Below the pieces are notes generated by a model. That model worked only from the letters and a program-made list of their open reading frames with translations. It was not told where the DNA came from and searched no databases. 64,000 nucleotides of DNA, taken from Hepsetus odoe. Taxonomy: Eukaryota > Chordata > Actinopteri > Characiformes > Hepsetidae. This document shows positions 34,403-47,425 of this stretch, in pieces. The first letter of the stretch is position 1. The number at the start of each line of letters is the position of its first letter. The stretch covers positions 1,680,445-1,744,444 of the forward strand of contig CM029372.1 of the NCBI GenBank assembly GCA_017165825.1, given 5' to 3'. A program made the position numbers and the translations under genes.

Positions 34403-37400
34403 CTAGCCTGATGAACAACAGCCCCCTGCAGCAGTAGCAGCCTGGGGCTCATCATCAATGATCTGAACGCCTCTCCGCCCTGTGCTTGCATGACTCGCCC
34501 CGTTCCTCTTTGATCTCTCTTCTACCTGTGCTGTTTCCATCATTCCTACAAAATAAGGGTAAGCAAAGGATTAGAGCTACAGCATGTTTGACAAATAATT
34601 TATGCTATAAATTCAAAAACTATAATGCCTCCTAATTATTTGGACATGTCAAAACAGCATTTGCTTACCAATGTCAGATGGTCAATATAAACGGGTAAGA
34701 GCCAAGTATTTTGTGCCTTAGTATTTAACAATTAATCACCTGATTGAAACCTAACCTCTTTAACAGGTCTTTAGTAAATGCAGTACGCATAACTGATCAT
34801 TTAGAGAACCCTTAAATGCATAAATAATTTGCTCCAAATATGGTTTCATGGTTATAGAACTTAACCTGCTGAAAATGACTAGAAATAGTCTTTATAAAGT
34901 GTGCTTGCATTGGGAGGTAGTCTCAGTTCACTTTTGTGTCCCTTTAGAGGGGTGTCATGTACACATGCACAAATGAAGCTTTATTTCAAATGCCTTTGAT
35001 TAATTAAATCAGACACTGTCACTTTAAAGTGTTGCACTTACTTTTACACAAGTCAAGAAATAGTTCCTCAATTCCTTTGTTTAATTTTGCTGATGAGTGA
35101 TAGTGTTTTGCCCCAACTGATTCTGCATACCTACAGAGAGAGAAAGATAAGGACTGTCAAACAGAAATACCTGCAATCTTGCATTTTAAATGATTTAAAT
35201 ATGGTTTTTAAACATGTTTTGGCAAAAACTGTTGGCTGACTGTAAAGCTCCAAATGCACATTTTAAAACTTTTTTTTGTTTTTTTTTTAAATGGGAGAAA
35301 ATGGAACATTTCACCCTTTATGGCAATTCAAACTATATTAGAATTAGAATGCATGGTTGCTTTCATTTGCCAAGAGATATTGTATCCAGCTTGGGTTTAT
35401 GGAGTTAGTTTGTTGTAATTTTCTTACATTTGTAGACCAAGTACCACACCATAGTCCATGTGCATGTGTCACTGAGATATAGCTCTTTAATCATTTACTG
35501 TTTAAAATATGTTGGATATATCTCCATTTCGACTCAAAAAGTAAACCATTCTACGCGTATCAAAAATGGGAGCACAAAAAGCATCTGCTAATATATAAAT
35601 TCAAGTTTAAAATATAAATTAATGTTAACACAATGACTGTAACTAAGTGTAAACTAAACAGCTGACAGAGCTGAAGGCATCAAAGGGTCCAAGCCAACTT
35701 GGATTGAAATTGTAACAATTATTGATCTGACAACACACTCACACACACAAACACAATAACGTGCAAATCATTTACCCTTCAGCTTCTTCCACAGATACAT
35801 GCCTCTCTTTTTCCAGATCTATTTTATTACCTGGGAAAATAAGAGACAACAAGTTAGTTTGCTAGGAGCTTTTTTTTTTTTTTTTTTTAAGCAAAATGTT
35901 GATTCTCTGAAGGGACCAGATTGAAAATACTGACATTTTAAGCAAGGCTGACAACATTAATCAAATTAATGTGCAACATTCTGAGCATTATGGATCAACA
36001 GTGCTGCCACTTATACACAGGTCATTGTTTAAAACTCAAAAGGACCTGACTGTGTGTGAAAGAGACCCTTTGATAGAGTGTGAAGTGAGTCGAAGGACAA
36101 ATTTCTCTTAATCACATGAGAGTACAGTGATGTGTTAAAATGTTCAGTGCTCAAGTCATGTGACTGCCTTGAACAGTGCTCAGATATCTCCAACACAATG
36201 CTTGCAATTCAATAAAGCTACTCCCTGACTGTTTGTTTTATGTTCCTAAATGGCACAACAGCAACATCATTTGCCAATATTAGCTCAGCTAACCCTTTAC
36301 TATATTCCTAAACTGGCTAATGTGTAAGAAGAAAAACTTACCTACTATACATAAACATATTTCATTCCCCAACATTTTTCTTAATTCTTTGACCCAGTTT
36401 TTTACCTATAAAACATAAAGGGAAAAAACACACAGGATGACATAAAAAGAGCAAACTGTTGCAGAAAAAAAACTAATAAACAGGCTTAAAAGTGGTGCAT
36501 TTGTTGTGTTTTGCACAGTGTAACACAGGCAGTATTTTCTGGATGACTGTGAGAATGTTTCCAATCTTATTTAATGGCTTAATGCAGCCTTTAAAGCCAT
36601 AACCTTCTTATGCTATGAAGGGCATGTGCAGACTGTTTCAATTATTCTATATTTTGTTTCAGACTCTTAAATCTTAAAATTAATTCAACTCAATCTTCTT
36701 AAAATACCCCATCTCATTTACATAAGTATTAAGCATTCAATCTCCTGAGGTCCCTCCTTTTATCAACTGTCCTTGGGATGCTCCTACAAGGCTGGAATCA
36801 ACTTAACTTGTTTAACTTAAACATCATTAAGCGAGACACTTCTTTATGTAGGGTGTCAAAGCTGAGGTGTTGGTCAGAGCAAAAACCAAGCCACAAGGTC
36901 AAGAGAACTGTCCATAGATCTGGCAACATAAGTCTACGTAACACTAATCTGGGGAAGGACACAAGAACAGTATTGAATGTGCCCAAAGCAAATGAGCCTT
37001 CTTCATTTTCAAACGGAAGAGATTTGGAACCACCATCATTCTTCCTTGATTTGGCCAACCAGGGATGAAGGAACTCTGCTTCACAGAAAACCCAGAACCC
37101 AATGGTCACTATGGATGAGAACCAGAATTATTTTCTGGAGAAGAGAGAACCTTTAAAAAAGACAATCATCAAAACAGCAATCAGGCCTTTATGTAAGAGT
37201 GGTCAGACAACAGAAGCCATTCCTCACTAAAAGTCGTGTACCACATAAAACTCCTGAAAGTCCTGAAATGCCCTTTCTGAGTTTGGGCCTAAACAACATA
37301 TAGCATCTATAGATTCGTTTAATTTTAATACATTAACAAAACATGAACTGAAACAAGAAAATGTCCAAAACTTCATAGGGTCTTAAATCTCTTGGTAATT

Positions 37401-40400
37401 AATGTAATTAATAATCCATAATTGTTTTGCATTGGAGAGGTTTATTCTCAATCATAAATATGAACAGCACAGAAATATTTGAAAGCCCAGAAGCAGCAGC
37501 TAACATTTAAAAATAATTTTGATGCTTATTACAGCATTTAGTCTAATATTTTATTGAACTTACCCAAGCATTTCTTAGGACTTTTCTCTGAGTCACACCA
37601 AGCAACAAGCCATTGCACCTTTATAACTGCAGGCAACTAGACAGCATAACATGCTTTGAGGGGCTAATGGCAAGACAGATTTAACCCTGGTCCTTTTTTA
37701 AAGCCAATCATAAAATTTAGTTGAAACCGTTTAGAATAAATGACTAATGGTCAATACATACACAAAAAAATTTGCTTATTTTTACATCAGAATATTCTTA
37801 ACCCAACCAAAGGTTGGTTAAGTTAGATTTTCATTGCAGCCCTGGACATCTGAAGGGAAATTATGACAAATAAACTGCCTATTACAGGAGATCTTGAAGA
37901 TTGCCACTTGAAGAATGCCGCTTTGTTCCATAACACTGCGGCTCTCTGTTGTTGTCTGCACTTGTTTGCCTTTCCTTGCACCTTATGTTGTGTCTGTTGT
38001 CGTCTTGTGTAGCACCAGGATCCTGGAAGAACGCTATTCCGTTTCACTATGTACTGTGTATATGGTTGAAATGACATCCAGTCAAGTAGGTCTTTATTTG
38101 GACTGTAATACTTGAATGGAGTCTCAGTGTCCTCACAGCTGCACTATAGAAGTTGTCTAAGGAAATATGATGAGTACATTGTGAAGATCAGTATAAATAA
38201 ACAATGAGAAGCTTACCTTCTGAAAAGAATCTTCATCTGTGATGTCGTAGACCAAAATGGCACCATTGGAATCTCTGTAGTAAATCGGCCCAAGAGCATG
38301 AAACCTCTCCTGTCCGGCTGTGTCCTGCGAGTAGCACAGCAACAAATGGAGCAGGTCACTCTGAGGATGAATCCTAAAACTACAAGTACCATCTTTTAGT
38401 AGGTTAGTTGGCTGATCTGTTCTAATTATCTGTTTTTTAGGGGGTTTTTTTTGCTTCCTAATTGTAAAGCATCCTTTGGTTTGTGAAAGGGGCTATATAA
38501 ATAACATTTCTTGTAGTAATTACAAAAAATAACTACCCCTCCATTTAAACAGAACTAGAATTGTACTAAATTGTATTACACAAACAGCCTATCAGTCAGT
38601 TCATTTCTCCATACAATTGTTTTTGAACATTAGAATTAAATTATAACATGATTAATGGTATATGGTGTTCATAGGTGTGTGTATATTTAATATTTTACAA
38701 CTGCTTAAAACTTAATTAACAGACCAACATTGTCTGAGAGAACATGGATGGTAATTTTTGCCCTGTCTCTTAGAAACAATCATTTCACACAGACAAATTA
38801 CAAGAAAAAAATTAAAATAAGTCTGAATATAATAAACTTACCCATATAGCCAAATTGACTCTTTTGCCTGTGATGTTGAGTTTCTTTGTAAGGAATGATG
38901 CCTGAAAGACAGGAAAAATACTGGTCTATTATCATGGCTGGTTTCAATAGCAAGAAGATAAAAGAAAAGACGACGAAAAAAAACATTCTATTTTTTCCAT
39001 GTTAGCACAGTTATGGAAAGTGAAACCCATTTTAGGTGTAATGGTGCAGCTACTGTTGTGGTCAATCTAACCTTTTATACTAGTCCCACACAGCACCAAA
39101 GACCATGCACACACAAAGAGTCCACAAAACAGGAAGCACGTAAACAATAAACTGTTAGTGACATGCCATCAGTGCAGAGAAAGTTCTGTTCAGTCTAGCA
39201 AATCATTATATGCAGAAGGAAGGAAGAAGGAAAAGCATGCAAACAAAATCAAATAACACACTGAAGTGGGCTCAGATAAATAGTAAGCTGCTTTGTCAAA
39301 GACACTGCAGTTAGCAAAGTTTGATTTGAAACATTTTTGCCATTTGCATGGCCAGCTTTTCAAAAGAAAGACACCTAAAACACATCAATCCCACTAAGAA
39401 AAAATTTACATTTTTAAAAAACGCATTCACAAACAAGACACCATTTAACATTTAACTGAGCCAAAAACATTTTTACCATTTATCTATATAAATCTTTTTA
39501 CTGTATTAATATTTATCTTTAAGTAGTCTTTTTACCCTCTTTTCCAACATAGTGTACACCTTCCACTTAATGGAGATGATTTTCAAATGTTACAATGTAA
39601 AAGTATATGCCTCTGCCTGGTTTCCATACCAGTAATTGTCCAATCACACAACAAATAAAAAGTAATTAACAACAAAACTATTATGCATTTGGCAGAGGCA
39701 CAGAGCAATTTACATTATTTTATTATGTCACAGATGCAAAATGACTAATTGGTGTAGTAAGATGTACATCAAATACATGCCTCCTTTGGGGCAGCGGTGG
39801 CCTAGTGGTTAGGGAGTTGGCCCTGCATCGGAAGATTGGGGGTTCGATTACCCCCAATTAGTAGGTTGCCCTGAGGTACTCCTGAGCAAGGTACCGTCCC
39901 CGTCACTGCTCCCTGGGCACTTTCAATAGCTGCCCACTGCTGCACGGTGTTTGTGTGCATGGGTTAAAAGCAGAGGTCCAATTTCGTTGTGGTTCATGGT
40001 TTGCAGTGCTGTGACCTCGCAATGACAAGGGTTGTCACTTAACTGGAGTTAGACCAGACACATACAGATTTGATTCCCTCCAGTCTTTGTTGATTTAAAA
40101 ATCACAGAAATTGAACTATGCTACTTGTGAAGCATCCTAAAAGATCTTAAGAAGCAGCACAGGCCACACTCAAAAGAAACTCTAGAAGAGTTCACAATCT
40201 AAGAAATATATCAAAAGGTAACAGAGCCATTTCTAAGAATCAAAGATTCTTAAACACAACTTGGTAAATCTTCCCAGAGTTCCCAGCATACCATGGCAAG
40301 AAAACAATTTCAAGAGTAACACATGATTTTGTGGTTGTGTGTGTGTAGATGTTCTGCTGCTTTGAGTCAACTTGCCATTTCTCACTGAACTCTAAATTCT

Positions 40401-42903
40401 GATTCTCTACCAGAAATTTCTGTTAGGCAAAGTAATAACTATTGAAATATCATCAAGTTGCTGTGCAGCTGTTGCTTGCCTTGCCAACAAATTTGAGGAA
40501 GTGAGCTTCAAATGTATGTTAACATGTGCATCAATTTTTTTATATTAATAAAACACTGAAATGCATTAAATAAACTGCATACTTATTTATAAGCTAGAAT
40601 TACACTTGCTGCAATCATATTTTGACTTTCTTAAAGGCAGACCTCAAAACATCAAAATCACTGCCGATGAAAAGGGGTAATGAAAAAAAAAAAAAAGATT
40701 TTTCTATAAAAAGGTGTGATTTAGCTTCACAAACTACTGTTCCACCATAGACTGCAAAGTAGTATTTGTAATCACCGTTATCTTTACACAGAGGCAACAC
40801 AGTCCAGTTTTAGGATCACACACACTCTATGATTGGCCTCCATTCATCTGTTGATCATATAAAGTGTAACCCTGCTCAGCTTTTTTTGTCATCTAGTTGC
40901 CGCTTTCTGGTCACTCACTGTCACTGCTGGTGTGAGAGCAAGATAACTCAATAGTGGCTGTGTTTTCTAGTCTCCTGCCACCAAGAAAATATCATTGTTG
41001 ATCGTTTGTGTTGGTTATGATGTGTCCACAGTACCGTTCAGTCAAGCATATTCTCCATTTGCACCTTAGGAAAACTTTAAAATGTAGCACAGATGAAATG
41101 GTATACCACCCAATATTACAGTATATACACAAATACTAAATATTACAGGAAAAGCCTCAGTCTGCCAAGCCTACACCTGTTTGCTTCTTTTCTTAGCACT
41201 AATACGTCACCGCAAAGGAGGGTTGTCAGATCTTTAAGTGTGTGGAAGTTTACTCAGAAGACAACCTTAAATGTCTCTAGTTCTTGGAAGTCAGCTCGGT
41301 GTGTCTGGGTCCCTGCTGTTTCAATAATAATCCTCTCTTCTCCCTTCCACGATCAACTACCCGAATCTCTAACTGCTTGTCTGACATCTATTCATGGATG
41401 ATATCTCATCACCTCAAGTTTAATCCTAACAAGACTGAGCTTCTCTACTTTGAAGGCAATCAATCACCAAGACTAGGTCTTCACATCTCCTTTGGAAATT
41501 CACTTCTTGTCTCCTCGAGAACTGCAAGGAATCTTGGTGTCTGACTCTTCTCATATCACTAATCTTCCTCATTCCTGCTGACACCTTCTCTTCAACATCA
41601 GAATTATTCTTCCTTTCCTCACCTCACAGGCAACTCAGCTGCTTGGGCAGTCCCTGGTCATCCTGATGGTCAGTGGTCAACTGGACTTCGGTAACTCTCT
41701 TCTGGGAGGTATTCCTCTTAATGCATCAAGTTCTCTTCTACCTCGCCTCTGCTGCGGGATCTGCACTGGCTCCCCATGGCTGCTCATATCAGGTTTAAAT
41801 CTTTAACTGTTGCTTACCAAAAATGGCCTTGCATCCGCTTACTTGACTGCACTTATCAAACTACGTGTCTCTTCTCGTCCTCTCAGACCATCAAGCACTG
41901 CTAGCCTTGAATCTCCACTATTGAAGAGGAAGACACGCAGTGAGACTCTTTTCAACCCTACTCTTTTCTCTTCTCATATATTAAAATAAATAAACAAACA
42001 AAAATGTCACTTTCTTTTGTTCTTGTCACAAAGTTAATAAGTCTGTCACGTTGTTGTAATAGTTCATCAGCGGTTGTTGATCATAGCTGGTTACTATGAT
42101 GACGATCAAAGGTGGAGACAAAGCACCTGTTGTAAGTCGCTCCGGATAAGAGCATCTGCTAAATGTTGTAAATGTATCCATTCTAATGGCTGAACTGACT
42201 GAACTGGCTTTACCAATTACTGCCATGAAATGGTTATACAACAATCCAGGGACATTTTACAGCAAACACATTTAAGTCAATTTTGGAAACAGTGTTTGGG
42301 AAGATCCATCCATAAAAATAAAATGTAATTCTACATCATCTGTCCACCAAAGACGTATTGCAGATACTGATTTGCTTAACCTAAAATACAAAAATACAAA
42401 ATACACATTATTATTATAGATAATGAGCAGGCCAGGTGAGGATATTAAGGAAGCTGGTCAGATCAACCGTGTGGGCACCCAGAGAGTTGGTTTTAAATCG
42501 GGGTTATCTTTCTCCAGTGTAAATTAAACTTGTTGTTGAAGTGTGAGAAGGATAAACAGGTTTCACTTCAGAGCTGGAATCGCAGCTGTCGACCTGAGCC
42601 TGAAGACTCAATCCCGTCGCCACGTTATGAGAGAGCTGATTAACGGCTACATTGACAGCGGCGGAATTAAAAGCCTTAAAAGACCTCAAATAAATAAACA
42701 AGCTACTTTAGGAGTTTGGCCCTGCTGAAGTAAACGAGCGGGTCGAGCAGATCATGTACCTGCAGAGTGGTGATGTGTTTGTCGTTGAATTTGTTCTCAC
42801 AGTACCGCAGCACCAGTGAGGTCTTGCCGACGCATCCTTCCCCCAACAAAACAACCTTGAAGGAATATGTTTTGTTACTGCCCGCTGCTCCCACAGCCGC
42901 CAT
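34403..42903 (-). CDS. rab21: Rab21 small GTPase
   Basis: Seven coding exons on the reverse strand: 42760-42903, 38842-38901, 38217-38324, 36342-36405, 35776-35830, 35042-35130 and 34403-34545. They sum to 663 bases (220 codons and TAG; human RAB21 has 225 residues). All GTPase signatures are present: P-loop GEGCVGKT, switch I around ITT, DTAGQE, NKID and SAK, and the C-terminal CCSSG that receives geranylgeranyl groups. Rab21 is an early-endosome GTPase that drives integrin endocytosis and trafficking. The start is the only upstream ATG before the conserved YSFKVVLLGEG, and the N-terminal Ala/Gly segment is shorter than in mammals. Introns hold a Tc1 piece, LINE tails, a SINE and an L2 LINE. 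A candidate poly(A) signal (AATAAA, reverse strand) is at 33,529-33,534. Confidence 0.96.
36860..37285 (+). mobile_element. Degenerate Tc1-like fragment in rab21 intron 3
   Basis: Nucleotide wording such as CTAATCTGGGGAAGG and AATCAGGCCTTTATG, together with the frame GKDTRTVLNVPKANE, fits the N-terminal coding part of a common fish Tc1 element. Strongly mutated; no terminal repeats seen. Confidence 0.6.
37900..38105 (+). mobile_element. Rex1/CR1-like LINE 3' untranslated fragment
   Basis: Forward-strand match to the reverse-strand block at 19,572-19,905 (GTAGCACCAGGATCCTGGAA; TATATGGTTGAAATGACA). Lies in rab21 intron 3, antisense to the gene. Confidence 0.7.
39790..40040 (+). mobile_element. 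First-family SINE with second tail type
   Basis: GCAGCGGTGGCCTAGTGGTT head, GGGGGTTCGATTACCCCC B-box region, shared body, then the tail CCAATTTCGTTGTGGTT and AATGACAAGG, distinct from the copy at 26,144. Inside rab21 intron 1. Confidence 0.85.
41300..42178 (+). mobile_element. L2-type LINE 3' part in rab21 intron 1
   Basis: The frame at 41,284 reads ISHHLKFNPNKTELLYF, then a broken LHWLP region: RT C-terminal motifs of the L2/CR1 group. The 3' end is GTTGTAAGTCGCTCCGGATA, then AGAGCATCTGCTAAATG, matching the tail of the second SINE family. A second copy of this 3' end lies at 53,868-53,995. Confidence 0.75.
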
Positions 42904-43135
42904 GGCGAAGGAAGGAGGAAGCCTTTCTTCAGCTCGTTAAAAGGTGACCCAAGTGTTCTCCTCCGGCGGGGTTACATGGGCTGTCTACATGGAGTAAAGT
43001 CGAAATGAAAAGCGAAGGGGTATCGTTCCCCTGGTCAGCTGAAAACACCGGAGGAAAACGTATATTTCGCCTTTCTCGCTCTCCTGTCTGCGGCCCAGGC
43101 TAATGGCGTCCTCTGCTACGTCACCCGCTTGGAAT
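42904..43135 (-). promoter_or_regulatory. CpG-rich rab21 promoter/5' untranslated region
   Basis: Directly upstream of the rab21 start, CpG-dense sequence (CTCCGGCGGGG, GGAAAACG) with no TATA box at a clear distance, as expected for a housekeeping gene. Confidence 0.6.
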
Positions 43136-43139
43136 CATA

Positions 43140-43645
43140 TGACAGGCAGGAGTTTCGAGAAGAGGACGGCATGAAAATCGGCCCTTGGCAACACATTTCA
43201 AAATAAAAGCTTCAATAAACGCATGCGTTGTTTCAGGAATTGTATTACAAAATTAAAGTGGGCTAAATGTAAATTTCTCAAATCTGCAAGAACTCACAAT
43301 TTCCCAAATACTCTGCCGAGGTAGCAGGAGACTAAATGAACATCCCATAATTTAATGTGACGTGGAATACTCCCAAATATTGGCGTTTAAAAGTTTAAAA
43401 TCTTATTTATTTAAATACGCAACGAGAGCATCACGGTTGTATTATCACCATTAATGCGTTGGTTCTATATTTGTATAAATATGTAAATATAAAAACAAAT
43501 AGATGTTATATTTAATACACATATCTGTGTTGAAATAGGAATAAACCGTTAATAAGATATTTTAACTATGACTATGCAATAGGCAGGAATTAAACAATAA
43601 TACGGGAGAAATGCTCTGTGAAGATGCGGTTTCAAAGAGGAGACC
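43140..43645. other. Non-coding interval upstream of rab21
   Basis: AT-rich, no feature recognised. Confidence 0.4.
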
Positions 43646-43649
43646 CAGA

Positions 43650-46600
43650 ATCAATCGATTCAATTCAATTCAATTCAGTTTATTCTTGTATAGCGCCTTT
43701 CACAACAGAGAAAGCTCTTTACATAGATGGTAGACATAGGTTATAGTCATGGTCTAAAAACTGAAGGCTAGAAGTTAAAGCCAGACGACTATGGAGGAGA
43801 GGAACCAAAAACTTGTGTGGAGAAAAAAACCTCTGAGGGTTCAAGGTCGACTGGCTACCCAACCCCCTTGGGCATACTAGCATTACAAAGTTAGTTCTGG
43901 TTTAACCCCAGGATCCGCACAGAGTCCTAAGCTGCTTCCCAGGCTCAGCAAGTCGGGTGCGGCCCCAGGTACCGATGAGCCGCCAGGGTCCCTTGGCGCA
44001 TCAGATGCATCACACAGACCAGTTGGTAGTTCGGTACTGGACTCAGGTGATGACCACAGCGGGCCCCCCCGGACATGTGGGGAGAGAAATGGAATGAGGG
44101 GGTCAGTAATGAGCAGGATCCAGTAGTGACAGACACAGAAATGAAACAGTGCGATGGCATGTACAGCAGCACCAGCGACATTAGTAATGGTGCACTATGG
44201 TGATTGGTGCGGGTAAGCTAAACTAAAGAAGTAAGTCTTCAGCCGTGATTTAAAGACCGAGACTGAATCGGCATCCCGTACAGAAGCAGGCAAGCTGTTA
44301 CACAATCTAGGGGCCCTGTAACTGAAAGCTCGTATCCTATACATTTATTTATGCGAGGGACAATTAGAAGATCTTTATTCTGGGATCTAAGTGGGCGGTT
44401 AGGTGTATAGGCATTAAGCCTATTAGGTTAGGTATATTGGGGCAAGACCTTTAAGTGCCTTTAAGGTAAAGAGGAGGACCTTGAAGTCAGCCCTGTACCT
44501 AACAGGAAGCCAGTGAAGCGAGGAGAGTATGGGAGTTATGTGGTCGTACTTCCTGCTCCTGCTAACAATCCTAGCGGCTGTGTTCTGAATGCGCTGTAGG
44601 GTGCTTAATGTGCCCTGAGTGCTTCCAGAAAGTAGGGCGTTACAGTAATCTAATCTTCTGTATACAAATGCATGTACTACTTTTGCCGTGTCTTCCATTG
44701 ACAGAAAGCGCCGTAGTTTGGAAATGTTCCTAAGGTGCAGGAATCAAAAATAACACCAAGGTTACGTGCCAGAGTACTAACTGAAAACTTCAACCCTGCA
44801 TCCCGGATATGCAAAATGAAGTTTGCCCTGTCTACATCACTACTACAAAACAAAAGCAGCTCAGTTTTTTCAGAATTTAGGGAGAGGAAGTTGTTATTCA
44901 TCCAATCCCTAATGTCATTGAGGCGGTTAACAGATAAGTATAACTGAGTGTCATCCGCGTAAGAGTGGTAACTAACATTATGCTTCCGGATAATAGTACT
45001 TAGTGGGAGCATGTAGAGGGAGAAGAGCACTGGGCCAAACACCGACCTTTGTGGGACTCCATAATTAACTAGTGCCGTAGGTGAGGGGGGGCCATAATCA
45101 TCCATTTGGATGAAGTAATAACGGTTTGTGAGATAGGTGTTGAACCATTTAAGGGCTGTTCCGCTAATGCCGACATTGGAGTGAAGCCTATTTACCAAAA
45201 TGGAAGGATCCACCATGTCAAACACAGCACCGAGCAGAGCAAGAACAGTAATGTTTCCTGCATCACTTGAAACCATTATATCATTTACCACTCTAGTTAG
45301 AGCAGTTTCTGTGCTATGGCCGTGCCGGAAGCCTGATTGGAATTTATCTAAGAGGTTATGCGTGTCTAGATATGACTGCAGCTGTCTCGCAACAAATTTT
45401 TCTAGAATCTTAGAGAGAAACAGGACATTAGAGATAGGTCTATAATTACTTGGTGAGCGAGGGTCCAAGTTAGGTTTTTTAAGCTGCGGTCTAACTTCTG
45501 CCGTTCCTCATTTATCCAGCTCATTCCTTCAGGAGCTTGATTGGAAGTAGGATCTAACCGACAGGTTGTGGACTTAGCCTTGGTTATGACTGAAATTAGC
45601 TCAGAGGCATCAATGAGATTAAAATCACTAAAATATTGTGAGCACTGCTCTGGGAATGGATTAATTTGAGGCCTATTAGGGCACATTTGGGGCCTAATGT
45701 TGTTAATTTTATCATTAAAAAACTCCTATCGTTAGTAATACTACATGCTGGCCTTCTATCAGTTTTGTCTTTTAACTGAGCGAGTGTCTGAAATAAATAG
45801 CGGGGGTTATGCATGTTATTTTCAATAAGTTTTGAATAGTACTCAGTGCGAGCATTATATGAGGCTTTCTTATATTGTTTTAATTTAGCGAACCATAGAA
45901 CCTGAGAGGCTTGGAGACCTGTTGTCTTCCATCTGCGCTCTAGCTTACAGCACTCTTGCTTAGCAGCCTGTGTGTAATCATTGAACCAGGGAGAGTGCCT
46001 GATAGTTCTAACCTTCTTTGTCTTAATTGGGGCTACCCGATCAAGGATCTGCCCAACTACTGTATTGTACATGTCGGTGATGTCATTAACAGTTTTGTTA
46101 CAGGTGAAATCTATCTCTGTTACAGCCTCCATAAACTGAACACATTTAGCCCTTTTTAAGTGTCGTGTTGTACTACTCCTTTCATTGAGGTACGGTGGAG
46201 ACATATTAATCTCAAACGTGATAAAAGAATGGTCGGAACAAAATTTATTTAAAGAATGGACCAGTACAGCATCAATGTCAAGTCCATACAAGATAATAAG
46301 ATCTAGTGTGTGTCCTTGCACATGAGTAGGTCCTGATACATGCTGAGTGCAACCGACAGAGTCGAGGTGCGATAGAAAGCTTTTGGTACATGCATCCGTC
46401 TCTGTATCAACATGTATGTTAATGTCGCCTAACATCACAAATCTAGTAAACCTAATAACCAAGTCAGAGAGCAGATTGCCAAATTCATTAATAAAGGCAG
46501 CATATGGTCCTGGAGGTCTATAAATTAATAGAATAGGGACCACTAAATCAGACCTAATGCTTAGCAGCATCACTTCAAATGTATGAAAGTTCTCAGTGGT

Positions 46601-46870
46601 TTTTGATTCAACCTTAAATGATTCATCAAAAATTGCAGCCAGGCCTCCACCACGTCCTACTGAGCGTGGTTTATGCAGGTACGAGAACCCAGCAGGGGAG
46701 GCTTCCACTAAGGGTTTCGTTCAGTAGGCAAATATCTGACTTTGTGTCAAGTACCATCTCATTAATAAGCAATGCCTTGTTTCCTAAGGAGCGAACATTT
46801 AGCAGTGAACATTTGATTTTAGTCAAACGCTGTGTTTTATCACTGTAACGTTTATTTAACTCCACTTGAC
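43650..46870 (-). mobile_element. Long L2-type LINE with endonuclease and reverse transcriptase
   Basis: Reverse-strand order: apurinic endonuclease (LLNVRSLGNKALLINEM at about 46,800; GDINIHVDTETD; DHSFITFEI), linker, RT (SNYRPISNVLFLSKILEKF; FQSGFRHGHSTETAL; SYADDTQLYLS near 44,960) and the C-terminal region (YRRLDYCNALLSG; SSLHWLPVRYR). A 3' tail follows, reading GGCGCTATACAAGAATAAAC and (TTGAA)n at 43,658-43,690. Frames break near 46,690, 45,690, 45,450 and 44,690, and the usual PQGSVLGP reads PQRSVFGP. At about 3.2 kb it is the best-preserved LINE here but not active. Confidence 0.88.
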
Positions 46871-46997
46871 CTATTGGAGCATCCGGCTGTCAACTGGAGG
46901 ATAATTTTCACATCACGACATCCTTCTGTTTAACCCAATAATGTAGGAATGAGATCCAGAGTGTGTTCAGCTAGTGGCTTTAAATAGTGTGTCATTA

Positions 46998-47238
46998 GCG
47001 CAGAGGTGGTCTAGTGTTTAGGGACTAGGCCCTAGCATTAGACGGTTGTGGGTTTGAGCCCCAGACCTGTAGGTTATCCTGATGTTCCCCTGAGCAAGAT
47101 GCTGTCCCAATCATTGCTCCTGGGCGCTAGATGTATAGCTACCCTCTGCTACACATTTGGTGTGTGGGTTAAATGCAGAGATGCATTTCATTGTATTTCA
47201 TTGTGTGCTGTGCTGTGTTTTACAACGACAATATATTT
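46998..47238 (+). mobile_element. First-family SINE
   Basis: GCGCAGAGGTGGTCTAGTG head, GTGGGTTTGAGCCCC B box, body, and the GCATTTCATTGTATTTCATT and ACGACAATA tail. Confidence 0.8.
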
Positions 47239-47257
47239 GTGTTTATAAAATGTGTAG

Positions 47258-47425
47258 AGGCGGTGGCAGTTTATTAGTTAGATACTCACAGAACAAGAGG
47301 AGATTGCACTGTCAAATCGCACCACTGGGTTCCTGAGCAAAGCCCTGCACCTCAAGTTGCTCCAGGGGGACTGTCCCTGTAATCAGGAAATGGAAGTCGC
47401 TCTGGCTAAGAGCATCTGCTAAATA
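47258..47425 (+). mobile_element. Second-family SINE
   Basis: GAGGCGGTGGCAGTTTATTA head, CACTGGGTTCCTGAGCAAAG body, AAGTCGCTCTGGCTAAGAGC tail. A Tc1 element begins at the TA of its 3' end. Confidence 0.8.
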
